A stretch of DNA of 64,000 nt from Monoplex corrugatus (GCA_030674185.1 CM060312.1:2977893-3041892); one strand, 5' to 3'; positions 1 through 10,570 are shown, counted from the first letter of the stretch. Numbers and translations are program-made. The notes: generated from the sequence alone by a model not told the origin.

Positions 1-288
1 TTAATTAACCTTTTGTTTTTTTAGATTTTTTGCATATGCATCAGGTTTTGTTAATTAACCAACTTGTTTTTTTCTAGAGCATTTGTATATGTACTAGGCT
101 ATGTTAATTAACCCTTTTGTTTTCTTTAGATTTTTTGCATATGCATCAGGTTATGTTAATTAACCAACTTGTTTTTTTCTAGAGCATTTGTATATGTACT
201 AGGCTATGTTAATTAACCCTTTTGTTTTCTTTAGATTTTTTGCATATGCATCAGGTTATGTTAATTAACCAACTTGTTTTCTGAAGTC
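1..288. repeat. 104-bp dimeric tandem repeat
   Basis: About 2.7 copies of a ~104-bp unit begin at 1, 104 and 209. Each unit consists of two related ~52-bp halves that both start with TTAATTAACC. One half carries the perfect palindrome TGCATATGCA; the other carries GAGCATTTGTATATGTAC. The array runs off the left edge, so its true length is unknown. Confidence 0.93.
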
Positions 289-1148
289 GTTCAGCACCAA
301 GCTATGATATGGACAGAGATGGTTGTTGTTAGCACCTGTGTGTACTTACCTGTCTGTCTGATTGACGGGTAACTTCACCCGTCATGTACATGTACTGTGT
401 TGACGACCTTATTTCTACCGTCTGTCTTGTGTGACATTCACATACAATGGAAATAACACTTGTGGCTGTGTGGTGATTCTTTGTTGTCGTAATTCATTGT
501 CACAGTGCTAGTGAAGTTTAACTCATTCTGCTCTGTGTGGACATCGCAGCCTGTGCCTGAACAGTCTTAAGCGCCGCACCTCGCAGCTTTTAACTCATTG
601 GAGTCTTGAAGATACCAGGATGCTGACACTTTGTACTTCTGTTCAAGTCGTGATGACACTTGGCTGCCGTCACAAGTTCACAACATTTTATAGATGTTTT
701 CAGCGGCTTTCGTGTAAGATAACAGTTGGAATTAAAAGTGTAGTCACTTTTACATGGATTGCTTCCTTTAGACCACATTCCATAATTATGTAGGTGTTGT
801 CGACTGGGCTTCAGCTTGTTACTGAGCAGCCATGTTTACACTGCGTTTCCAACATGGTAGAAAGAGATGCGCGAAATCCAACTTTTTTGATTTAAGCAGA
901 AGCTGTCACACTGATTGTCTTGAAGAATTGTGACAAAGACTCAGACTCTGTAAGTCCAGTATTTCCATTGGAGGGGGGGGGGGGGGGGATGAAAATACAT
1001 GTGGTGCTGACCAGTGTAAAAGATGGAGTCTAGTGTGGAAGTGTGGCAGGAAAGTTTATGTTTTTCAGCATGCATGTCATCTGGGATTGGTCATAACAAG
1101 AAAGCCCTCAGGTATACACGTAGTGTCAAGTAGTGAAAAATATTCACA
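289..1148. other. single-copy sequence, no gene seen
   Basis: I see no convincing exon. Two small features stand out. A perfect 8-bp stem (TGACGGGT/ACCCGTCA, 6-nt loop) lies at 363-384. A run of 16 G lies at 973-988. Open frames here are short and lack protein-like composition. Confidence 0.6.
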
Positions 1149-1590
1149 GGTTGTGTTGATAATTGTAAGGAACAACAACAGGTTGTGTTGATAATTGTAA
1201 GGAACAACAACAGGTTGTGTTGATAATTATACGGAATAACAACAGGTTGTGTTGATAATTATAAGGAATAACAACAGGTTGTGTTGATAATTGTAAGGAA
1301 CAACAACAGGTTGTGTTGATAATTATAGGGAACAACAACAGGTTGTGTTGATAATTATAAGGAACAACAACAGGTTGTGTTGATAATTATAGGGAATAAC
1401 AACAGGTTGTGTTAATTGTAGGGAACAACAACAGGTTGTGTTGATAATTATAGGGAATAACAACAGGTTGTGTTGATAATTGTAAGGAACAACAACAGGT
1501 TGTGTTGATAATTATAGGGAACAACAACAGGCAGTGTTGATAATTATAGGGAACAACAACAGGTTGTGTTGATAATTATAAGGAATAAGA
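1149..1590. repeat. 32-bp minisatellite, about 14 copies
   Basis: The unit joins GGTTGTGTTGATAATTATAG to a short AACAACAACA tract. Variants differ at ATTGTAAGG versus ATTATAGGG, and one copy near 1405 lacks GATAA. The commoner variant contains the palindrome ATAATTAT. Confidence 0.95.
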
Positions 1591-1671
1591 TTCAGGTGCT
1601 TAAGTATCCATATCGTGACATAAAACACACGCACGCAGGCATGTACATGTCTATAAATACCTACACATAAG

Positions 1672-1754
1672 TGCGCACGCACACACGCATGCACGCACTC
1701 ACACACAGACACACAGACACACACACACACACACACACACAGACACAGACACAG

Positions 1755-1792
<38 letters not shown>
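1672..1792. repeat. (CA)n / (CAGACA)n microsatellite
   Basis: Almost pure alternating CA with interspersed CAGACA and CGCA steps. The alternating purine-pyrimidine composition is compatible with Z-DNA. Confidence 0.95.
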
Positions 1793-1865
1793 TGTGCACG
1801 TACATGCATGCACTCCAGCGCACATGCATGGCCACACGCTTGTGCTAAGGGACTATTACCATCAA

Positions 1866-2306
1866 TCAGTGTTGTCTGCCTGTATTATACAGGGAGAAGT
1901 GACGTGTGCTTGGTGTACACATAGTACATCAGTGTTGTCTGCCTGTATTATACAGGGAGAAGTGACGTGTGCTTGGTGTACACATAGTACATCAGTGTTG
2001 TCTGCCTGTATTATACAGGGAGAAGTGACGTGTGCTTGGTGTACACATAGTACATCAGTGTTGTCTGCCTGTATTATACAGGGAGAAGTGACGTGTGCTT
2101 GGTGTACACATAGTACATCAGTGTTGTCTGCCTGTATTATACAGGGAGAAGTGACGTGTGCTTGGTGTACACATAGTACATCAGTGTTGTCTGCCTGTAT
2201 TATACAGGGAGAAGTGACGTGTGCTTGGTGTACACATAGTACATCAGTGTTGTCTGCCTGTATTATACAGGGAGAAGTGACGTGTGCTTGGTGTACACAT
2301 AGTACA
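1866..2306. repeat. 63-bp minisatellite, 7 identical copies
   Basis: Seven head-to-tail copies start with TCAGTGTTGTCTGCC and show no difference between copies that I can see. Each contains the dyad CCTGTATTATACAGG (7-bp arms, 1-nt centre) and the CRE-like half-site TGACG. Because 63 is a multiple of three, one frame stays open through the array; this is a by-product of unit length, not a gene. Confidence 0.97.
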
Positions 2307-2656
2307 TCTGTTCCTCAGCCTCTTGTCTTGTGCCAGAAAAGGGGAGGGGGGTGTAGATGTGGACTTTGTCCTTGTGGGCATTTTCATCGTCTGCCTGTTA
2401 TTCATTGTGACATTGATATTTTGACTGAGTATGGTCTGTTGTTGCCTGGAGGATTGATGTCCTTTTCAATATCTGTGTTAATATGAAGTTTGTAGTGTGT
2501 GTGTGTGCTTCCCTTTCAGTAATGTTTGTGAGCGAATATACTGTAGTTTGGAATGGAACGTTGTGGTCCTCATTTTGAACAGTTGTGTATCAGATGTTGG
2601 TCTCGGTGCCATTTCTGTTTCAGTGTTAGAACTGATATTTATTATCAGAACAATTG
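2307..2656. other. single-copy spacer, no gene seen
   Basis: G/T-rich sequence between two arrays. The open frames that cross it owe their length to the flanking repeats. I found no splice-bounded exon or RNA gene. Confidence 0.55.
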
Positions 2657-3632
2657 GCATAGGCTTCAAGACCTGTGTCCCTATAGGTGTAGCCTATATA
2701 GGCTTCAAAAGCTGTGTCCCTATAGGTCTAGCCTATATAGGCTTCAAAAGCTGTGTCCCTATAAGTCTAGCCTATATAGGCTTCAAGAGCTGTGTCCCTA
2801 TAGGTATAGCCTATATAGGCTTCAAGACCTGTGTCCCTATAGGTGTAGCCGATATAGGCTTCAAAAGCTGTGTCCCTATAGGTGTAGCCTACATAGGCTT
2901 CAAAAGCTGTGTCCCTATAGGTGTAGCCTACATAGGTTTCAAAAGCTGTGTCCCTATAGGTGTAGCCTACATAGGCTTCAAAAGCTGTGTCCCTATAGGT
3001 GTAGCCTATATAGGCTTCAAAAGCTGTGTCCCTATAGGTGTAGCCTATATAGGCTTCAAAAGCTGTGTCCCTATAGGTGTAGCCTACATAGGCTTCAAAA
3101 GCTGTGTCCCTATAGGTGTAGCCTACATAGGCTTCAAAAGCTGTGTCCCTATAGGTGTAGCCTACATAGGCTTCAAAAGCTGTGTCCCTATAGGTGTAGC
3201 CTACATAGGCTTCAAAAGCTGTGTCCCTATAGGTGTAGCCTATATAGGCTTCAAAAGCTGTGTCCCTATAGGTGTAGCCTATATAGGCTTCAAAAGCTGT
3301 GTCCCTATAGGTGTAGCCTACATAGGCTTCAAAAGCTGTGTCCCTATAGGTGTAGCCTACATAGGCTTCAAAAGCTGTGTCCCTATAGGTGTAGCCTATA
3401 TAGGCTTCAAAAGCTGTGTCCCTATAGGTGTAGCCTATATAGGCTTCAAAAACTGTGTCCCTATAGGTGTAGCCTACATAGGCTTCAAAAGCTGTGTCCC
3501 TATAGTTGTAGCCTATATAGGCTCTAAAAGCTGTGCCCTATATGTGTTTAGCCTATATAGGCTTCAAAAGCTGTTGTCCTATAGGTCTAGCCTATATAGG
3601 CTTCAAAAGCTGTGTCCCTATAGGTCTAGCCT
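2657..3632. repeat. 39-bp minisatellite, about 25 copies
   Basis: The unit contains CTTCAAAAGCTGTGTCCC followed by TATAGGTGTAGCC. Two palindromes occur: CCTATAGG in most copies and GCCTATATAGGC in the TATA variants. A second variant has GCCTACATAGGC instead, and the two variants run in blocks, which suggests a higher-order arrangement. The period is 13 codons, so two forward frames remain open without coding meaning. The last three copies are degraded. Confidence 0.97.
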
Positions 3633-3968
3633 TCTTTCTCTGAAAGGGTATGCCCTTCATCTTATTATGTTTTCTAGAATTTTTTTACCATATTGATTTA
3701 CTAACGCTGGTATATCCTAACATTTCACAGTTTTCAATGTTTATGAAGTGTTGATACATTGTGTATTTGTTGGCTTTTGGTTTGTTTTGTTGTGTTTGGC
3801 ACATTTTTATTATCGTTTTGTTTGAAGCGGGTTTTTTCTTTGAGATTGATTTTTATTTTACACACAGTTTTGTTGTCTGTTACGTGACAATGTCCATTAT
3901 TCTGTTTCGAAATTGCTAATACAGCAACATATATTTTAGTTACATCGTGCTGTACTGCACAAGTCTTT
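3633..3968. other. AT-rich single-copy spacer
   Basis: T-rich sequence with no recognisable gene, RNA or transposon end. The minus-strand open frame here is low-complexity and uncharacteristic of protein. Confidence 0.55.
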
Positions 3969-5098
3969 GCGCTTACATGTATGTCTGTACAGATAACAAG
4001 TCTCATCATTTAGCTTACATCGTTGTCTGTACAGCAACAAGTCCATCTTTCAGCTTACATCGTTGTCTGTACAGCAACAAGTCCATCTTTCAGCTTACAT
4101 CGTTGTCTGTACAGCAACAAGTCCTATCTTCAGCTTACATCGTTGTCTGTACAGCAACAAGTCCATCTTTCAGCTTAATCGTTGTCTGTACAGCAACAAG
4201 TCCATCTTTCAGCTTACATCGTTGTCTGTACAGCAACAAGTCCATCTTCAGCTTACATCGTTGTCTGTACAGCAACAAGTCCATCTTTCAGCTTATATCG
4301 TTGTCTGTACAGCAACAAGTCCATCTTTCAGCTTACATCGTTGTCTGTACAGCAACAAGTCCATCTTTCAGCTTACATCGTTGTCTGTACAGCAACAAGT
4401 CCATCTTTCAGCTTACATCGTTGTCTGTACAGCAACAAGTCCATCTTTCAGCTTACATCGTTGTCTGTACAGCAACAAGTCCATCTTTCAGCTTACATCG
4501 TTGTCTGTACAGCAACAAGTCCATCTTGCAGCTTACATCGTTGTCTGTACAGCAACAAGTCCATCTTTCAGCTTACATCGTTGTCTGTACAGCAACAAGT
4601 CCATCTTTCAGCTTACATCGTTGTCTGTACAGCAACAAGTCCATCTTTCAGCTTACATCGTTGTCTGTACAGCAACAAGTCCATCTTTCAGCTTACATCG
4701 TTGTCTGTACAGCAACAAGTCCATCTTTCAGCTTACATCGTTGTCTGTACAGCAACAAGTCCATCTTTCAGCTTACATCGTTGTCTGTACAGCAACAAGT
4801 CCATCTTGCAGCTTACATCGTTGTCTGTACAGCAACAAGTCCATCTTTCAGCTTACATCGTTGTCTGTACAGCAACAAGTCCATCTTGCAGCTTACATCG
4901 TTGTCTGTACAGCAACAAGTCCATCTTCAGCTTCACATCGTTGTTTGTACAGCAACAAGTCCATCTTTCAGCTTACATCGTTGTCTGTACAGCAACAAGT
5001 CCATCTTTCAGCTTACATCGTTGTCTGTACAGCAACAAGTCCATCTTTCAGCTTACATCGTTGTCTGAACAGCAACAAGTCCATCTCTCAGCTCATGT
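3969..5098. repeat. 40-bp minisatellite, about 28 copies
   Basis: Regular 40-bp period (three units per 120 bases). The unit core GTTGTCTGTACAGCAAC is a near-palindrome: CTGTACAG is perfect, and the outer GTTG/CAAC pair if one T is bulged. Common variants are TCTTTC versus TCTTGC and 1-bp deletions. The first copy (3969-4011) and the last are diverged. All three forward frames are open because the unit has no stop in any frame. Confidence 0.97.
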
Positions 5099-5308
5099 TG
5101 CATTGTAACTCAGACATTTTCATGACGGACTTACAGTTTTATTTGTGAGAAGGATGAAACAGAAACCTGTTGATTACAGGAAGTGGGGATGTACGTAACA
5201 CTGTCACTCCCTCACCCTGTTCATCAGCTTTCTTGGGTGAGGGTGTGATTGCTGCCGTTTTGCTGCACTATACAGGACTAACCTCTCTAGTAGAGAATCA
5301 GTGGAAAG

Positions 5309-5310
<2 letters not shown>

Positions 5311-5363
<53 letters not shown>
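5311..5363. repeat. (GA)n microsatellite
   Basis: About 26 GA dinucleotides, a pure purine strand. Confidence 0.95.
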
Positions 5364-5364
<1 letters not shown>

Positions 5365-5650
5365 CGTCAAATGAGTGGAGAAAAGTATGTTTTTGTGGAT
5401 GTGAGATTGGCTGGAGGACATGACGTCATACTGCTGTCATCATGTGACCAAAGGTTTATGATTTTATGATAATCATCACCATGTGTGTGTGACGTCATAA
5501 CGCTGCCCTCGATAGATTACCCATCTTGTATTTTGTACAGTATGTCATAAATATGTATGATATTATAATGTGTATATGATATTATACTGTATTGTGTTGT
5601 TAGACTGCTAGGTGTACAATTTATCATATTCTGTGGTTTGTAATGTAGCT
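5364..5650. other. single-copy spacer with two CRE octamers
   Basis: No exon is recognisable. Two exact CREB/ATF palindromes TGACGTCA occur at 5421-5428 and 5490-5497. They may be chance or enhancer parts. Confidence 0.45.
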
Positions 5651-5885
5651 TTGACTCCCTCATCCAATCCACCAGCTGCAAAAGCATAACCCTTTGACTC
5701 CCTCAGGAAGCTGGTGGATAGGGTGAGGGAGTGGAAAGGTCAAGTTTATATTTTGTTATCATGGCTGATAATGCAGAGAACTGGTGGATAGGGTGAGGGA
5801 GTCAAAGAGTCAAGTTTTTATTTTGCTATCATGGCTGGTAATGCACGATGCTGGTGGATAGGATGAGGGAGTGAAAGAGTTAATC
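5651..5885. repeat. cluster of dispersed palindromic element arms
   Basis: One arm in complement orientation (5651-5676, TTGACTCCCTC...CCACCAGC) is followed by three forward arms (about 5708, 5780 and 5850). These read CTGGTGGATAGGGTGAGGGA followed by GTCAAAG or GTGAAAG. The forward arms repeat every ~71 bp with a shared spacer containing ATCATGGCTG. The same motif recurs near 7.6, 9.9, 10.2, 18.9, 39.6 and 44.5 kb, so this is a dispersed family, probably MITE-like. Confidence 0.8.
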
Positions 5886-6008
5886 AGGAAGATGCATGTA
5901 TTGTTGTTTGTATCGTGAGTGTTGTGCCTTTTGTCATCCTGTGGCTTTTGGCAATGATGCTGACTGCATGCAACCCCTGCTGATTGCCTGGTTAAGGTTC
6001 AAGTCTGC

Positions 6009-6364
6009 TGTGTTGATGGTGATGGTAGGCTGTCTGTATTTTGACCTGTGTGATACTGATTGATTGGTTAGGTACCAGTGTACTGTTGTTGGTGACGGTA
6101 GTGTACTGTATTTTGACCTGTGTGATACTGATTGATTGGTTAGGTACCAGTGTACTGTTGTTGGTGACGGTAGTGTACCTGTATTTTGACCTGTGTGATA
6201 CTGATTGATTGGTTAGGTACCCAAGTTTTTACTTGTTGTGTTGTGTGATGGTAGGGCTGTCTGTATTTTGACCTGTGTGATACTGATTGATTGGTTAGGT
6301 ACCAGTGTACTGTTGTTGGTGATGGTAGGCTGTCTGTATTTTGACCTGTGTGATACTGATTGCC
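6009..6364. repeat. ~72-82-bp minisatellite, 5 copies
   Basis: Five imperfect copies share TTTGACCTGTGTGATACTGA and, in most, GGTTAGGTACCAGTGTACTG. Spacing varies from about 72 to 82 bp. Confidence 0.9.
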
Positions 6365-6499
6365 AGGACCAGGTCAGTGTGTCAGCTGTTGTATGTCATG
6401 AAGATTGTGATGTCACTGTCGTTAACAGATAGTAACTGATGTTTGATACAGCAAAAACTTGTTGAAGCACTGTTGTTGCAATGTATCACAGTGGTATGT

Positions 6500-7200
6500 C
6501 GGCCACAGACATGGTGAACATGAAACAGACAGGTTAGCCATGTTGTTGGCCTTGTCCATGTTGTGTACAGACATGGTGAACATGAAACAGACAGGTTAGC
6601 CATGCTGGTTGTCCATGCTGTGTACAGGACATGGGTGAATGAAACAGACAGATTAGCCATCTGGTGTCCATGCTGTGTACATGACATGGGTGAACATGAA
6701 AACAGACAGGTTAGCCTGCTATTGCCTTGTCCATGTTGTGTACAGACATGGTGAACATGAAACAGACAGGTTAGCCATGTTGTTGGCCTTGTCCATGTTG
6801 TGTACAGACGTGAACATGAAACAGACAGGTTAGCCATGCTGGTGTCCATGCTGTGTACAGACATGGTGAACATGAAACAGACAGGTTAGCCATGCTGGTG
6901 TCCATGCTGTGTACAGACATGGTGAACATGAAACAGACAGGTTAGCCATGCTGGTGTCCATGCTGTACAGACATGGTGAACATGAAACAGACAGATTAGC
7001 CATGCTGGTGTCCATGCTGTGTACAGACATGGTGAACATGAAAACAGACAGGTTAGCCATGCTATTGGCCTTGTCCATGTTGTGTACAGACATGGTGAAC
7101 ATGAAACAGACAGGTTAGCCATGTTGTTGGCCTTGTCCATGTTGTGTACAGACATGGTGAACATGAAACAGACAGGTTAGCCATGCTGTTGGCCTTGTCC
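6500..7200. repeat. 54-63-bp minisatellite, about 12 copies
   Basis: Copies share GTGAACATGAAACAGACAGG and TTAGCCATG. The linker alternates between a TGGTGTCCATGCTG form and a longer TTGGCCTTGTCCATGTTG form, giving two length classes. Open frames on both strands arise from the repeat alone. Confidence 0.95.
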
Positions 7201-7565
7201 ATATTGAGTGGCTGCTACAGGAAGATTGGAAAGGGGAGATGTGATATTTCACATGATCAACCAGGTCCTACCTCTGTTGTTGATGTGTTGTTGTTGTATG
7301 GATTGGAAAGGTAGTTATGTACTTCATATCAACAGGTCCTACCTCTGTTTGTGTGTTGTTGTTGTTGTTGTGGTTGTTGCTTGTTGTTGTTGCTGTTGTT
7401 GTGTGTTGTTGCGTTGTTGTTTGTTGTAAGATTGGAAAGGTAGTTATGTACATTTTATCAACCAAGTCCAACCTCTGTTGTTGTTGTTGGTGTTGTGGTT
7501 GTTGTCGTTGTATGGATTGGAAGGGTAGGTATGTACTTCATGTACAGGTCCTACTTCTGTCGTTG
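7201..7565. repeat. degenerate ~80-130-bp repeat rich in (TTG)n
   Basis: Four copies of GATTGGAAAGGTAGTTATGT followed by CAGGTCCTACCTCTG lie near 7222, 7299, 7429 and 7514. They are separated by TTG/GTTG runs of different length. Confidence 0.85.
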
Positions 7566-7611
7566 TTGTTATATGAAGTGGAACATATCTCTGTTACTGT
7601 GGAATTGACAC

Positions 7612-7700
7612 TGATTACCTCACCCTGTCCACCAGCTTCCACCAGCCTCCTGCAGGAAGTTGTTGTCTAGGGTGAAGAAGTCCAGAGGTTAAGCTTGTAC
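7612..7700. repeat. palindromic dispersed element copy
   Basis: CCTCACCCTGTCCACCAGC on the left is answered by a diverged complement (GTCTAGGGTGAAGAAGTCC, then AGAGGTTAAG) on the right. This matches the foldback family seen at 5.7 and 10.2 kb. Confidence 0.65.
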
Positions 7701-7708
7701 TGGTTGGT

Positions 7709-8188
7709 GATGTATACAGTGATTACTCATGTCTACTGACGTGATGCATACAGAATGTTTATTTAGTGGGTAGCTAGTGTTTTGTTGGTCATACATCTGT
7801 TAGAAATACTCTTGTGTGCTAACAGGTATGATGTATACAGTGATTACTTATGTCTACTGACGTGATGCATACAGAATGTTTATGTAGTGGGTAGCTAGTG
7901 TTTTGTTGGTCATACATCTGTTAGAAATACTCTTGTGTGCTAACAGGTATGATGTATACAGTATTACTTATGTCTACTGACGTGATGCATACAGAATGTT
8001 TATGTAGTGGGTAGCTAGTGTTTTGTTGGTCATACATCTGTTAGAAATACTCTTGTGTGCTAACAGGTATGATGTATACAGTGATTACTTATGTCTACTG
8101 ACGTGATGCATACAGAATGTTTATTAGTGGGTAGCTAGTGTTTTGTTGGTCATACATCTGCAAATATCTTGTGTGCTAACAGGTATAT
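7709..8188. repeat. 121-bp minisatellite, 4 copies
   Basis: Copies start with GATGTATACAGTGATTACT at 7709, 7830, 7951 and 8071. They are nearly identical. The last copy decays after about 8155. Confidence 0.95.
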
Positions 8189-8461
8189 GCACACATGATT
8201 ACTTGTGCAAGTATAGATGGCTGCTTACTCTCTTACATATATGCACGTTTACACACATATACGTACACACAAGCATGCGCGCGCGCCACACACACACACA
8301 ATTTATCATGTGACATTTGGGCTGCTCTCTCTCTCTCTCTGTGGTGAGAGCAGATGGCTGCAGAGCAGTTCTGCCCGTTATTTTCTTTTTTGTGTATGCG
8401 TATATTTTTTGTTTACCCTATAAAAAGTGGATTATTCTACAGCCAGTGTGTGTTTCATTGC
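8189..8461. other. spacer with short CA and CT runs
   Basis: Contains short (CA)n near 8290 and (CT)n near 8330. No exon is supported. Confidence 0.5.
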
Positions 8462-8640
8462 GTTGACAGGAAGCGAAAAGTCCAGGGAGAAAACCAGAGC
8501 AGAAATTCCCGCGAGCGAAAATCTCAAGAAGAAAACAGAAGCAAAAACTCCTAAGAGTGAAAAGTCTGGAAGCAAAAAGTCTGGAGTGAAAGGTCCGGAA
8601 GCGAAAAGTCTGGGAGCGAAAAATCCGATTTCCCCTCTTG
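8462..8640 (+). repeat. purine-rich ~15-bp degenerate repeat
   Basis: About ten degenerate copies of AGCGAAAAGTCTGGA. The forward frame from 8427 to 8666 stays open and would read as lysine/serine-rich. It is preceded by an acceptor-like GTTGACAG at 8463-8470. The composition follows the repeat rather than a known protein family, so I call it a repeat. A lysine-rich exon is the alternative, with low confidence. Confidence 0.6.
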
Positions 8641-9042
8641 CCCTTCTTAGAATTTTCTTTTTTTAAAATTTTTTTTTTATTGTTATTTTATTTCAAATGA
8701 AAGCAATGCAATGACAATACACTCAACTACAATTAAACACACAATAAAATCAAGTGTACATCAATATTGATAAAGATAATAACTTACTCCATTGGAGTTT
8801 TAATTCAAGAATGGATAAAAATGAAAAATGATTTATTGTTTCACATGTATTGAATTACTAACATAGAATGACAGGTTTATTAGTGTGGTGAATCAGGTTG
8901 GTTGGTTTTTAATTTGGAAAAATATGCTGAGCTTTGTTGATGTTGTTGTAGAAAGGTTGGTGGATAGATGTTGATACAATTTCACATATGCTTTAGATAC
9001 ACATGGATTTAAGCATGTTGGCTGTTGTTTACACACTCAGTA
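8641..9042. other. AT-rich spacer, no gene seen
   Basis: Begins with a long T run, followed by AT-rich sequence with no recognisable feature. If the WH2 gene continues to the left, this would be intron. Confidence 0.5.
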
Positions 9043-9043
9043 A

Positions 9044-9100
<57 letters not shown>

Positions 9101-9117
9101 CACACACACATCACACT

Positions 9118-9159
<42 letters not shown>

Positions 9160-9174
9160 ACAACACACACCACA

Positions 9175-9247
<73 letters not shown>
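9043..9247. repeat. (CA)n microsatellite before the WH2 exon
   Basis: About 200 bp of CA with ACTCAC and CCACAC interruptions. It ends some 30 nt before the splice acceptor of the exon at 9278. Intronic CA runs can bind hnRNP L in animals (established knowledge); an effect here is inference. Confidence 0.95.
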
Positions 9248-9248
<1 letters not shown>

Positions 9249-9277
9249 CTAACTGATTGTGTTCCTGTGTTCCTCAG

Positions 9278-9498
9278 GGCCTCCAGCAGCATCTGCACCC
9301 CCACCCCCACCACCACCACCTGCACCAGGAGCTCCTCCACCTCCCCCACCCCCAGGGCCGTCTGCCCCTGCCCCTCCCCCGCCCAGTGGGGGAGGTGGAG
9401 GTGGAGGACGTGGCGCTCTCCTCAGCTCCATCACGGGTTTCTCCAAGAACAAGCTGAAGAAAGCGGAGACCAACGACCGCAGTGATGCCAAAGTGTGA
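9278..9498 (+). CDS. terminal exon of a polyproline/WH2-domain actin-binding protein (partial)
   Basis: This exon probably encodes the C-terminus of an actin regulator. The acceptor is strong: CTAAC at 9249-9253 fits a branch point about 25 nt upstream of TTCCTGTGTTCCTCAG, which ends at 9277. The exon enters with two bases of a split codon. It reads as proline-rich (PPPPPPPPAPG, then PPPPPPPGPS, which would suit profilin or SH3 binding), then a seven-glycine run, then RGALLSSITGF followed by KLKKAETNDRS. This matches a WH2 motif: the amphipathic LLxxI helix and the LKK(V/A) segment that contacts monomeric actin. TGA at 9496-9498 ends it four residues after DRS, with no acidic tail, so it is not a VCA module of the WASP/WAVE type. 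WIP proteins have a similar LKK...TNDRS stretch but near their N-terminus. I cannot name the orthologue. No other exon of this gene is recognisable in the window. Confidence 0.8.
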
Positions 9499-9918
9499 GC
9501 GAACATCACGGAGTGTCAGCGAACATCACCAGACCTGATGTGGGCTGTGTGGGCCACAGAGGGTGAGGGGGAGTGAGGGTGTACATTAGGGTACAAAGAC
9601 ATGGGGGTGTGTGGACAGTTGGAAGAAACATGAAGAAAACAATTGATTACTGAGGGAACATTGCATCAGGTCCAGGTGGACCTGTTTGACAGGAAGTCTG
9701 TGGTATTCTAGAATGGGGGGAAGGGGGTAAGTGCAGAGTTCAGGGGTCATTTTATGTTTCAGAGGTCGTTTCCTGTTTCCAAGGTCCTTCCATTATCAAA
9801 GGACCCATGGAGACTTGTTTTAACCCTATCACTGACTTTTAACCCTCTCACTGACACTTCTTTTAACTCTGTCACTCCTTCACTCTGTCCACCAATTGTC
9901 AGGATAAAATGAAGGTGT
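9499..9918 (+). other. presumed 3' UTR of the WH2 gene
   Basis: G-rich then T-rich sequence follows the stop with no further coding signal. The range 9827-9915 contains three diverged fragments (TAACCCTATCACTGAC, TAACCCTCTCACTGAC, AACTCTGTCACTCC...CTGTCCACC) of the dispersed palindromic family. I see no clear AATAAA, so the transcript end is unknown. Confidence 0.45.
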
Positions 9919-10068
9919 GAAAAGGTTAAATGCTATGACTATGATTATGTTCAAACATTTGGTGTGAAAAGGTTAAATGCTATGACTATGACTATGATTA
10001 TGTTCAAACATTTGGTGTGAAAAGGTTAAATGCTATGACTATGACTATGATTATGTTCAAACATTTGG
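9919..10068. repeat. ~55-61-bp direct repeat, 3 copies
   Basis: Three copies of GTGAAAAGGTTAAATGCTAT lead into ACTATGATTATGTTCAAAC. They differ in the number of GACTAT hexamers. Confidence 0.92.
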
Positions 10069-10157
10069 ACCAGAAGTAGTGAATGGTGATTTTCATGTCA
10101 GTGGACAGTGTGCATAGCTTGTGTTGTACGATCTTACCGCTGTTGTGAATTGAATGG

Positions 10158-10340
10158 ATTAACCCTTTGACTCCCGCACCCTGTTCACCAGCATCCTGTA
10201 ATACCAATCATGCTAACAAGGCAAAAACTTAACCCTTTGATTCCCTCACCTTTTCCACCCGGCGGGTGGAAAGAGTGAGGGAATCAAAGGGTTAAGTTTT
10301 TGCAGTTGGTTGATAGGGTGCGGGAGTCAAAGGGTTAACT
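10158..10340. mobile_element. palindromic MITE-like cluster with an 83-bp hairpin
   Basis: The core is a near-perfect inverted repeat: arm 10221-10260, 3-nt loop GGC, arm 10264-10303, with two mismatches in 40 bp. The arms start GCAAAAACTTAACCCTTTGA. Single arms flank it at about 10158-10195 (complement) and 10303-10338 (forward). The same arm sequence is dispersed in the window. This fits a foldback or MITE insertion, though I could not identify a target-site duplication. Confidence 0.75.
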
Positions 10341-10570
10341 TGCTGTCAGTACTGTAATTAGTACAGTATATGTATTACCAGTTTGATGAATGACCTGTGT
10401 GTACCTTGTAGTTACAGCGTTAGTGAAGTGTGTGTGTGTGTGTGTATGTGTGTGACTGACCAGCCTGCAGTCAGTTCAGTGCCAAGTGGGGGATGGACCA
10501 TGTATGTATATTCTGTGTTGTGCTACGTTTGTTATTGATGGATCACCTCATCGTCAGTACCAGCCGGTGC

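Noticed and set aside
1..290. Telomeric or centromeric repeat
   Set aside because: No TTAGGG-type repeats are seen here or in any array, and no array has the length or period of a known centromeric satellite. Centromere identity cannot be judged from one window.
2497..3696. Forward open frame of 399 codons with a 13-residue repeat
   Set aside because: The 39-bp unit is a multiple of three. A second frame is equally open, and there are no splice or start signals.
9003..9252. Histidine/threonine-rich frames running into the WH2 exon
   Set aside because: They are the CA microsatellite in translation. The acceptor at 9277 and branch-point match place the exon start after it.
9249..9509. Glycine/proline-rich minus-strand frame opposite the WH2 exon
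   Set aside because: It is the complement of the proline codons. The WH2 motif and stop position support the plus strand.
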